From contig NZ_JASNJD010000007.1 in assembly GCF_030164425.1 (NCBI RefSeq), positions 186,001-250,000 on the forward strand: DNA of 64,000 bases. The letters are read 5' to 3'. Of the stretch, positions 52,548-61,161 are shown one piece after another. The notes under the pieces are model-generated. The model was not told where the DNA came from. It did no database searches and saw only the letters and a program-made list of their open reading frames with translations. How positions within the stretch are numbered: position 1 is the first letter of the stretch; the number at the start of each line of letters is the position of its first letter. Both the position numbers and the translations under genes were made by a program. This DNA comes from Pseudodonghicola flavimaris. GTDB lineage: Bacteria > Pseudomonadota > Alphaproteobacteria > Rhodobacterales > Rhodobacteraceae.

Positions 52548-53858
52548 TCAGTGCGTGAGGCCGGGCAGCCACAGCGACAGGATCGGGAATGCGATGATGA
52601 GCGCCAGCGTCAGGATGTCGGACAGCAGGAAGCCGAAGGTGCCGCGAAAGACCTGGCCCAGCGTGACCTGATCTCCCATCGCGCCCTTGACGACGAAGAT
52701 GTTCAGCCCCATCGGCGGCGTCACCATTCCCATCTCCAGCAGCTTGACGGTGATCACCGCGAACCAGACCAGATCGATCGAATAGTGTTCCAGCACCGGC
52801 GCCAGCACCGGCAGGGTCAGAAGCATGATCGACACCGGCTCCAGAAAGCAGCCCATCACCAGATAGAGGACCGAGATCGCCAGGATCACGCCCAGCTGGC
52901 TGTGGATGTGCATCGCCACCAGGTCCGAGAAATAGCTTGCCAGACCGGTCAGCCCGAGAAGCCGCTGGAACAGTGCCGCGCCCACCACGATGATGAAGAT
53001 CGAGGCGGTGCCGGTCGCGGTCCGCTTCAGCGCGTCGCGGAACCCTTCGAGGGTGAAGGACCGGCGCACGATGGCCAGCAGGATCGTCAGCGCCGCGCCG
53101 ATAGCGCCTGCCTCGGTCGGGGTGAACAGCCCGACGAAGATGCCGCCGATGACGCAGAGGATGATCAGCGGCAGCGGCCAGACGTCACGGAAGGCCTCGC
53201 GCTTTTCCTCGGCCGAAATCTCTTCGCGCACCCGCGGCGCCAGCGACGGCTGCAGCGTCACCCGGATGGTGATATAGAGGATGAAGACCACGGCCGAGAG
53301 CACGCCGGGGATCAGCCCCGCCAGGAACAGCTGGTTGATCGATTCCGACATGGTGATGCCGAAGACGATCATCAGGACCGAGGGCGGGATCAGCGCGCCG
53401 AGCGTGCCGGCCGCCGCCACCGAACCGGTGGCCAGCCCGGGATGGTATTTCGCCTTCAGCATCTCCGGCACCGCGGTGCGCGAGAACGCGGCCGCCGTGG
53501 CGACGCTGGACCCGCTAGCCGACGCGAAGAGCGCGGCCGAGATCACCGTCGCCGAGGCCAGCCCCCCGGGCAGCCAGCCCAGGGTGATCCGGGCGGATTT
53601 GAACAGGTTCTTCGTCAGCTCCGACGAGGCGGCGATATAGCCCATCAGCAGGAACATCGGGATCGCCGACAGGTTCCAGTCGCCGACCATTTCGAACGGC
53701 ACCGCCTTGAGAACGCCGAGCCCCGCGTTCAGGCTGATCGAGGCCCAGATGCCGCCAAAGGCGACCGCCCCCATCGCGATGCCCACCGGGACCCGGATGG
53801 CCACCAGCAGCAGCACGATTCCAACGCTGATTGCGCCGATGAGTTCGCGTTCGGTCAT
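52548..53858 (-). CDS. dctM: TRAP transporter large permease (DctM)
   Basis: Main transport subunit of 436 aa with about 12 helices; sodium-driven import in the inner membrane. Family motifs include LFASASGSSVATAAAFSRTAVPEM, AAGTLGALIPPSVLMIVFG (the GTLG-x-I-PPS motif), and GMVTPPMGLNIFVVKG. It begins 1 base after dctQ ends with no strong ribosome site, so translation is probably coupled. Confidence 0.95.
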   Translation of the reverse strand: MTERELIGAISVGIVLLLVAIRVPVGIAMGAVAFGGIWASISLNAGLGVLKAVPFEMVGDWNLSAIPMFLLMGYIAASSELTKNLFKSARITLGWLPGGLASATVISAALFASASGSSVATAAAFSRTAVPEMLKAKYHPGLATGSVAAAGTLGALIPPSVLMIVFGITMSESINQLFLAGLIPGVLSAVVFILYITIRVTLQPSLAPRVREEISAEEKREAFRDVWPLPLIILCVIGGIFVGLFTPTEAGAIGAALTILLAIVRRSFTLEGFRDALKRTATGTASIFIIVVGAALFQRLLGLTGLASYFSDLVAMHIHSQLGVILAISVLYLVMGCFLEPVSIMLLTLPVLAPVLEHYSIDLVWFAVITVKLLEMGMVTPPMGLNIFVVKGAMGDQVTLGQVFRGTFGFLLSDILTLALIIAFPILSLWLPGLTH

Positions 53859-53859
53859 T

Positions 53860-54381
53860 TCAGAAAGATCCCGCAGTATGATGATCAGAAGGTTTCTGGC
53901 CGGTGACGAGCATGCGGATCGCGATGATCAGCTTGGCCGCGGCCACGGCGGCCGCCAGGATCAGCCCGATCGGCATGAACACCCGCGCCGGCCAGATCGG
54001 CACATCCCAGGTGCCGGTGACATATTCGCGCACCTCGAAGGCCTCTATCGCGACCTTGAAGTAGAGCCAGCCCAGCAGCGCATAAAAGGCGGCGCCGAGG
54101 ATATAGGCGACGATATCGAAGAGATCCTTCATCAGGTCGGGCACCGCATTGCGCAGCGCATCGACGGCGATGTTCTCGTCCAGCACCTCGAGCAGGGCCA
54201 GCGGCAGGAAGATCGTCGCCACCATCAGATAAGAGGCGACGATCGCATCGATGCCGGGAAGCGCGATATTGAAGATCGCGCGCATCAGCACGTCCGAGGT
54301 GACCAGCACCAGCATGATGATAATGCCGATCCCGGCCAGCCCGGTCGCGGCCCTCGACACAAGCCTCAGGACACCAAACAT
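53860..54381 (-). CDS. dctQ: TRAP transporter small permease (DctQ)
   Basis: Four-helix small membrane subunit of 173 aa. GIGIIIMLVLVTSDVLMRAIFNIALPGID and a C-terminal helix pair typical of DctQ are visible. GGAGGAG is a strong ribosome site before ATG 54381. First gene of the minus-strand operon dctQ-dctM-dctP-SDR. Promoter expected in the 690-base gap upstream. Confidence 0.88.
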   Translation of the reverse strand: MFGVLRLVSRAATGLAGIGIIIMLVLVTSDVLMRAIFNIALPGIDAIVASYLMVATIFLPLALLEVLDENIAVDALRNAVPDLMKDLFDIVAYILGAAFYALLGWLYFKVAIEAFEVREYVTGTWDVPIWPARVFMPIGLILAAAVAAAKLIIAIRMLVTGQKPSDHHTAGSF

Positions 54382-55070
54382 GTTCTCTCTCCTCCCATAC
54401 CGGCAGTCTTCGATGCGCACCGACGCCGCCTGCCGGTCGTTTTCCCCGATGCCACTGGGCTACGGGGCGGCGACATCGGGGTCTGGCCCCTCGCGCCGGC
54501 ACCCGGGCTCTGCCCCGGCACCTGGTCCGGCTTCCGCGTTCGTATCGACGAAAGCATGGGGGATTGTGCCGTCACATTCTGTCGTCACCGCGAACGACAA
54601 ATTTTTCCCTTCTGCTATCGCCGCCCTCCCCCCGCCGGATCGGGCGCGTCGACATGTCCACAGGGTAACACAGTTGCCGGCCCTTCCCCCGCCCGTGCCC
54701 GGCCCTGTGCCCGTTTTCCCGGCAGGGTTGTCGAAATCCACGCCCGGGACGGCCTTTCCATTGGGTGAAATTTGACAGACCAGCGGGCGCTCGTTACCGT
54801 TAACAGGCTCATTCGGCACAGCTTTGCCGACGGGCGGAGCGTTTCGGGTCCGCGCCTTCCGGCGATCGCGCCCCTGCCTGCATTGCCGCGCTCTGCCTGC
54901 GACGGACCTCTGGTCTGTCCCAATTCATCTCACGCAGGCCGGCCCCGCCGATGCGCCGGGCCGAAACACAATCCACCGAGGACGACCGCCCACCCGCAGG
55001 GAGGAGCGAGGGCGTTTTATCCTCAGCCTTGTCACAGGGAGGAGCCATGTGAGGACAAACAGGACACATA
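54382..55070. other. 689-base intergenic region between TRAP operon and mannitol gene
   Basis: No gene recognised; short frames lack ribosome sites and family similarity. It should hold promoters for both flanking units. A good sigma70-type promoter toward the mannitol gene is listed separately. Confidence 0.5.
54772..54800 (+). promoter_or_regulatory. candidate sigma70 promoter upstream of the mannitol gene
   Basis: TTGACA at 54772-54777, a 17-base spacer and TACCGT at 54795-54800. It would give a leader of about 265 bases before ATG 55071. Confidence 0.5.
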
Positions 55071-57296
55071 ATGATCCATTTCGGCCAGAAACCGATTCAC
55101 GCCGTCATTTTCGACATGGACGGGACGATGTTCGACACCGAACGTCTCCGGTTCGAAACCATCCGCCAGGCCTCTCGCGAGCTGACCGGAACCGCCATCG
55201 CTGAAAACACGCTGATCGGCTCGCTCGGGCTCAGCGCCAAACGGGCCGAAGCGCTGGCCAAGGCGCATAACGGTGCCGATTACCCCTATCACGAGATCCG
55301 CGCCCGCGCCGACGCGCTGGAACTGGCACATGTGCGCCGCCACGGCGTACCGGTGAAACCCGGGCTTTACGAGGTGCTGGAACGGCTGCGCCGCAGCGGC
55401 CTGTCGCTGGCGGTCGCCACCTCCTCGCGCCGCGCCATTGCCGAGGAATATCTGATCAACGCCAACGTGATGAAATACTTCGATATCACCGTCTGCGGCG
55501 ATGAGGTCGAAAGCGGCAAACCCGATCCTGAAATCTTCCTGCGCGCGGCGGCGGAGCTGGGCTGCGCCCCGGAGGTCTGCCTGATCATGGAGGATTCCGA
55601 GAACGGGCTGCGCGCGGCCGACAGCTCCGGCGGGCTGCCGGTCTACCTGCGCGACATCAAGGACCCGCCCGAAGCGATCCGCGCCCGCGCCTTCCGTGGC
55701 TATCAGACCGCGATGGAGGGGTTTCTGGAGGACCTGCGCGAGGTCACCCCGGCATTATCGGTGCCGGCGCTGACCGATCCCTTTCCCGACACGCTGAACG
55801 ATCACAAGGTCGGTATCCACGGCTTCGGCGCCATGGGTGGCGGCTATCTGGCGCAGATCTTCTCCCATTGGGACGGCTACACCCGTCCGTCGGAGATCAT
55901 CGGCGTCACCGGCGATGCGATCCTGCGCGATCTGGTCAATGCCTTCGGCCGCTACACCGTGCGCTATGGCGGCCGGGCCTTCGACCAGACCATCGAGAAC
56001 GTGCATCTGATCGACAGCGCCGACGAGGCTGCGGTCTGCGACATGTACCGCGCGGCGGCGATCATCGGCCTCAGCATGCCCGAAGGCGCGATCCGGCACC
56101 AGGCGCCTCTGATCGCCAAGGGGCTGCTGGCCCGGCATCGGGCCGGCGGTGGCGCGCTGGTGATCCTGACCATCGTCAACAAGGTCTCCGGCGCGCGGTT
56201 CATCCGCGATGCGATCGAGACCGCGCTGCGCCGTCTGGCCCCCGATCTCTGCGACGAGATCATGGCCAAGACGCCGGTGCCGGAAACCGTGGTCAGCCGC
56301 ATCGTGTCGCGGATGTCGCGGCAGGCGCTGATGCGGCAGGCTAGGATCAAGCTGAAGATCTTCGACGAGCTGTCCCGCCCCCCTGCCGCGCCGATGGCAT
56401 CCTCCTCCGACATGCCGGCGGCGCTGGCCCAGGCGACCCGGCGGCTGCACCGCGCGGCGGAGACCGCCCGGGCAGTCGATCAGCTGTCACTGGTGCTTTA
56501 CCACAGCGAACCCGACATGCCGCTCTATGCCGAGGCCGGGCCGCAGATGCTGACCCGGCTGCGCCAGGTCCATACCGTCGACGACATCCATATGGTGCAG
56601 ATGATCAAGAACCGGCTGTGGAACGGCACCCATGCGATTATCGCTTGGTACGCCCGGCTGCTGGGCCACGACACCATCGGCCAGGGCATGAGCGACCCGC
56701 GGGTCGAGGCGCTGGTCGACCGGCTGCTGGGGACCGAGATTCAGCCGGCGCTGCTGGCCGAATTCCCCGCCGCCAAGGATCTGCTGCCGCGTTTCGTCGA
56801 CACCTTCGTCAGCCGCTGCCGCAGTTCGTTCAAGGACGGCACGACCCGGGTCGGCCGCGACCCGCTGCGCAAGCTGCAGCGCCGCGAACGGGTGTTCGGC
56901 AATATCGACATGGCGCGCCGGCACGGCCAGCCGACCGAGGCGCTGGAATTCGGCGCCGCGCTCGGGCTGCTCTATGCGCTGCGGATGGATCCGCCGGACA
57001 AGGAGTGCCGCACCATTCAGGAGGTGTTCGCGCGCAACCGGCGGATCGAGGATGTGCTGACCTATGACGGCCCCTATCACGGTGCGCCCTATCCTGGGCT
57101 GAAGGCCGGGGCCGATGCCGCCCTGATCGCCCGTATCGCCCGGCATTTCAGTGCCCTGCAATCAGGTGACACCCAACACTGGAACTGGCCGCTGCACTGG
57201 GACGCGGCAGAGACGGACACCGCCGCCGGAGAGACCGCTGCCGTCGCCGCGCGCCCCGGGACGACAGCCGCAGCGCTGGAAGCCTCCGCCGCCTGA
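55071..57296 (+). CDS. mtlD: bifunctional mannitol-1-phosphatase / mannitol-1-phosphate dehydrogenase fusion
   Basis: Fusion of 741 aa. HAD phosphatase domain (1-225): DMDGT at 15-19 with Asp15/Asp17, Thr/Ser in VATSSR (about 116-120), Lys150 in GKPDP and the acidic pair Glu174/Asp175. Mannitol-dehydrogenase-type domain (about 246-715): NAD loop GFGAMGGG at 251-258 and the catalytic K-x4-N-x2-H as Lys513, Asn518, His521. The same fusion in Acinetobacter baylyi makes mannitol from fructose-6-phosphate as an osmoprotectant; this protein has the same layout. The start is ATG 55071; the last 30 residues are a low-complexity Ala-rich tail. Confidence 0.87.
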   Translation: MIHFGQKPIHAVIFDMDGTMFDTERLRFETIRQASRELTGTAIAENTLIGSLGLSAKRAEALAKAHNGADYPYHEIRARADALELAHVRRHGVPVKPGLYEVLERLRRSGLSLAVATSSRRAIAEEYLINANVMKYFDITVCGDEVESGKPDPEIFLRAAAELGCAPEVCLIMEDSENGLRAADSSGGLPVYLRDIKDPPEAIRARAFRGYQTAMEGFLEDLREVTPALSVPALTDPFPDTLNDHKVGIHGFGAMGGGYLAQIFSHWDGYTRPSEIIGVTGDAILRDLVNAFGRYTVRYGGRAFDQTIENVHLIDSADEAAVCDMYRAAAIIGLSMPEGAIRHQAPLIAKGLLARHRAGGGALVILTIVNKVSGARFIRDAIETALRRLAPDLCDEIMAKTPVPETVVSRIVSRMSRQALMRQARIKLKIFDELSRPPAAPMASSSDMPAALAQATRRLHRAAETARAVDQLSLVLYHSEPDMPLYAEAGPQMLTRLRQVHTVDDIHMVQMIKNRLWNGTHAIIAWYARLLGHDTIGQGMSDPRVEALVDRLLGTEIQPALLAEFPAAKDLLPRFVDTFVSRCRSSFKDGTTRVGRDPLRKLQRRERVFGNIDMARRHGQPTEALEFGAALGLLYALRMDPPDKECRTIQEVFARNRRIEDVLTYDGPYHGAPYPGLKAGADAALIARIARHFSALQSGDTQHWNWPLHWDAAETDTAAGETAAVAARPGTTAAALEASAA

Positions 57297-57304
57297 ACCA
57301 CCCC

Positions 57305-57324
57305 GATCTGGCCCGATCTGGCCC
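57305..57324. repeat. 10-base tandem duplication
   Basis: GATCTGGCCC is repeated twice in tandem immediately after the mannitol gene stop. Confidence 0.7.
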
Positions 57325-57328
57325 ATAA

Positions 57329-57384
57329 CCCGATCCCGGGGACGCTCCGGCCGCTCAATCGGCCGGAGCGTCCCCGGGATCGGG
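57329..57384. terminator. 25-bp perfect hairpin between convergent genes
   Basis: Arms 57329-57353 and 57360-57384 pair without mismatch around the loop CTCAAT. It starts 32 bases after the mannitol gene and ends 2 bases from the stop of the dioxygenase gene on the other strand, so it can fold in both transcripts. No T-run on either side; it probably acts as a bidirectional 3'-end block. Confidence 0.7.
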
Positions 57385-57386
57385 GT

Positions 57387-58370
57387 TCAATAGGCGCCTT
57401 CCGGGATCTGGAAGCCATTGCGGCCGGGGAATTCGGGCGCCAGTTTCCGGGCGTTGGGCATCTTGACCCAGAGCCTCAGCAGCCGGCGCATCCGCTCCGG
57501 CTCCTCGAAATCCTCGAAGGCATTGCGCGAATGCAGCACCGCATAATTATTGGCGAATTGCAGATCGCCCGGCTCCAGCATCATGTCCAGCCGCATCCGG
57601 TCCATGGCGATGATCTCGTCGAACAGATCCAGCGCCTCGTTCTCCACCTGCGACAGCGGCGCATTCATGATCTCATGCCCCAGTTCCAGATACTGCCGCA
57701 GATACCGGCAGCTGAGCTTGCCATCGTGAAAGCTGAAGATCGGCGACAGGCTCGGCATGTCTTCGCACAGATGCGAGAAATACCACGGCCGGTAATAGAG
57801 GCCGAGAAATTCCCGGTGGTTTTCCAGGATCTCGTTATAGATGCCGGCGACCGAGATCAGGCTGCTGAGCCCGCCTTGTTTCGCCTTGCGGATCGACAGC
57901 AGCCCGACCACGTCTGACGGGTCCGAGTGATAGGGCAGATAGAGGTTGGTCTCGTAGACCCGGGTTTCCTTCTTGCTGGCATCGCCCACCGCCATGACCT
58001 CGCCGATCAGGTCGCCGCGCGGGTTCTGGCCGACCGGCTGCCCCATGTGCAGCCCAATGGCCCAGTAGATCGTGTTGATCTGAATGTCGCTGTAACGCTC
58101 CACCGGCAGGCCGCGCAGGACACAGAAGCCGCGGCCGTTTTCCAGCTCGTCCGAACAGCGGGCCAGCTCTGCCTCAAGCGGCCCCAGAGGGAAATCCGCC
58201 TTGGTGAAATGCGGAAAGCTCAGCCCGCGCGCCTCCAGCCCGGCCAGTGCCGTGTCGATCGCCGCCACCGCCTCCGGGCTCAGCGGATGAATCCAGCTGT
58301 TGTCGGCGTCGAAATCCTCCGCCACCCAGGCCGCGGGAGAGGTGATTTTCTCGGTCAGAATGATGCTCAT
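57387..58370 (-). CDS. TfdA/TauD-type Fe(II)/2-oxoglutarate dioxygenase
   Basis: Non-haem iron oxygenase of 327 aa. HSD iron motif with His148 and Asp150 in LPYHSDPSD, distal His280 in NNYAVLHSRNAF and a 2-oxoglutarate-binding Arg near 296-299. An Asn/Asp-rich start and the FPGRNGFQIPEGAY tail are seen in clavaminate-synthase-like members. AGGA is upstream of the ATG. Divergent from a TetR gene, which with the palindrome at 58439 suggests substrate-controlled expression. Substrate unknown (sulfonate, aryloxy acid and amino acid derivatives are known in the family). Confidence 0.88.
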   Translation of the reverse strand: MSIILTEKITSPAAWVAEDFDADNSWIHPLSPEAVAAIDTALAGLEARGLSFPHFTKADFPLGPLEAELARCSDELENGRGFCVLRGLPVERYSDIQINTIYWAIGLHMGQPVGQNPRGDLIGEVMAVGDASKKETRVYETNLYLPYHSDPSDVVGLLSIRKAKQGGLSSLISVAGIYNEILENHREFLGLYYRPWYFSHLCEDMPSLSPIFSFHDGKLSCRYLRQYLELGHEIMNAPLSQVENEALDLFDEIIAMDRMRLDMMLEPGDLQFANNYAVLHSRNAFEDFEEPERMRRLLRLWVKMPNARKLAPEFPGRNGFQIPEGAY

Positions 58371-58438
58371 CAGGGGTCCTTTCTCGGGCTTCGGGTGCGG
58401 TGGCGGAGCGTCGCTGGCTCGGGCACATGCGAATCTCC

Positions 58439-58452
58439 ATACCATCTGGTAT
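58439..58452. promoter_or_regulatory. candidate TetR operator
   Basis: Perfect inverted repeat ATACCA-TC-TGGTAT in the divergent region between the dioxygenase and the TetR gene, 68 bases before the dioxygenase start. Short symmetric sites like this are typical of TetR-family repressors. Confidence 0.6.
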
Positions 58453-58623
58453 AGACTTTGCGAAGACCCGCCGCGCCGGTCAATCCCCTTGTCCCGGAGC
58501 CGCACTCCGGGGCGCCTTCGGGACCCGCAGGCTGGCGCGGCGCGGATGCAGCGGCTACAAAGCGCCGGGGACAGCGGCAGGACCGCCGGCCCCGGACCCA
58601 GGACCGCAAGGCGAGCGCAGCAG

Positions 58624-59226
58624 ATGACCGACCCCGCAGACCGCGACCCGCCCGCCGCCGGCACCGGCCGGATCAAGGCAGACCGGCTGTCGCCGCAGGA
58701 CTGGTTCGACGCCGGCATTGCGCTGGTGGCCCGCGACGGTCCCGCCGGGCTCCGGATCGACAAGCTCTGCTCCGCAATGAAGGTCACCAAGGGCAGCTTC
58801 TACTGGCATTTCCAGGACCGGCAGGACTTCCTGCTGCAACTCTTCGACCATTGGCGCCGGCGGGAGACCACCGGGCTGATCGAACGGGTCGAGGCGCTCT
58901 ATTCCGACCCGGTGGCGCGGATCTGGCATGTGGTCGAATTCGTCACCCTCGGCAGCTATGATGTCGGCGCCGAGGTGGCGATGCGGCAATGGGGGCACGG
59001 CGATGCCCATGTGCGCCACGGGCTGGAACAGGTGGATGCCGAACGGCTGGGCTTTTTCAGCCGGCAGTTCGAGGCCTGCGGCTTCGCCCCGGACGCCGCC
59101 CGGACCCGCGCGATCTCGGTCTATGCCTTCACCCTCAGCTGCGGCTACATGCTGACCGGGGAAAGCCCGGAGGCGCTGGAAACCCGGCTGCGTCAGGGGC
59201 TCGATCTGCTGCTGGCCCCCGCCTGA
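58624..59226 (+). CDS. TetR/AcrR-family regulator
   Basis: Repressor of 200 aa. An N-terminal linker of about 25 residues precedes the HTH: ALVARDGPAGLRIDKLCSAMKVTKGSFYWHFQDRQDFLLQLF. The C-terminal ligand domain is all-helical. The start at 58624 lacks a strong ribosome site and an in-frame ATG at 58546 is possible. Divergent from the dioxygenase gene; the palindrome at 58439 would let it regulate both. Ligand probably the dioxygenase substrate or product (inference). Confidence 0.88.
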   Translation: MTDPADRDPPAAGTGRIKADRLSPQDWFDAGIALVARDGPAGLRIDKLCSAMKVTKGSFYWHFQDRQDFLLQLFDHWRRRETTGLIERVEALYSDPVARIWHVVEFVTLGSYDVGAEVAMRQWGHGDAHVRHGLEQVDAERLGFFSRQFEACGFAPDAARTRAISVYAFTLSCGYMLTGESPEALETRLRQGLDLLLAPA

Positions 59227-59620
59227 CCGCGCCTCCCACACCGGTACCGTTTCCGCGAACCACCTGTGCCCGCTTGACAATTCCCCGGTCCTGGGATCAG
59301 GTGCAGATCTGCTGGTTCCTGTCCCTGACAGGCGAAGAGGGAATGCGACAGGTCCGCCGCCCGCACGGGTCCGGACCGAAGCGCAGCCGCCCCCGCGACC
59401 GTGACCGGAGAGGTCGTCCAACCACTGGCCGAGAGGCTGGGAAGGTGGGCAGACCGCTGGAGTGCCAGCCCTGGCTGTGCTCCTGAATCCGCAAGCCGGG
59501 AGACCTGCCAGCATCGTGATGTAACGGGCGAACGGGGTGTTTCGCGACCGGCTATGGGCTGTTCCATTGTCGGGCGCCCCTGCTGGCCTTTCCCCTTTTG
59601 CCGCTTTTCGAGAGGGGACC
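59227..59620 (+). other. 394-base leader region of the cobalamin operon
   Basis: Holds TTGACA at 59274-59279 (possible -35; no clear -10), the riboswitch below and, at its end, GAGAGGGG before the DUF1636 ATG. No gene in it. Confidence 0.6.
59311..59525 (+). ncRNA. cobalamin riboswitch
   Basis: AdoCbl-type leader that represses B12 genes when cobalamin is plentiful. The B12 box AGCCGGGAGACCTGCC lies at 59494-59509. Upstream are GGTTCC near the 5' end, GAAGAGGGAA, the GCCGCCCCCGCGACCG run and GGGAAGGTGGG-type segments in the order of the Rfam cobalamin class. It precedes DUF1636-cobW-cobN, whose products insert cobalt. Exact ends are estimated from motif positions. Confidence 0.9.
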
Positions 59621-59983
59621 ATGGCCAGGGTCACGATCACCGTCTGTACCACCTGTCGCCGCGGCCAGCCGGACGCTGCGGACAGCCCGCGCCCGGGCAC
59701 CCGCATGCTGCAGGCCCTGCAGGCCGCCGATTTGCCTGACGGGGTGGATCTGCGCCCTGTCGCCTGCCTGTCGGCCTGTTCGCGCGGCTGTGCCCTCGCG
59801 CTCAGCGGCGGCGCCGAACGCTGGACCTATATCTATGGCGATCTCGACCCCGACGCGGATGTCGCCGACATCCTGCAAGGCGTCACCGCCTATTCCGCCA
59901 CCGACGACGGGCTGGTGCCCTGGCGCGACCGTCCGGTGATCTTCCGCAAACAATCCATCGCCCGCCTACCGCCGCAGGAGTAA
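59621..59983 (+). CDS. DUF1636 metal-binding-type protein
   Basis: Cysteine-rich 120 aa protein. N-terminal VTVCTTCRRG with a CxxC pair and ACLSACSRGCALALSG with three more cysteines suggest a metal or Fe-S site. DUF1636 genes are commonly found with cobW and cobN; the role in cobalt handling is inferred. GAGAGGGG is 3 bases before the ATG. cobW follows 6 bases after its stop, so it is the first gene behind the riboswitch. Confidence 0.88.
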   Translation: MARVTITVCTTCRRGQPDAADSPRPGTRMLQALQAADLPDGVDLRPVACLSACSRGCALALSGGAERWTYIYGDLDPDADVADILQGVTAYSATDDGLVPWRDRPVIFRKQSIARLPPQE

Positions 59984-59989
59984 CCGCGC

Positions 59990-61024
<1,035 letters not shown>

Positions 61025-61161
61025 GGCAGGATGATCGGGCACCGCCTGTTTCAACAGACCACCGCAGCATCGCACCCGACACCGAAGGGGGGCGGGGTCG
61101 GGCGCGGTCCGGATCGCAAGCGACCCGGTGTTCCCGGCATGACTGCACGTGGTGCCCTCTG

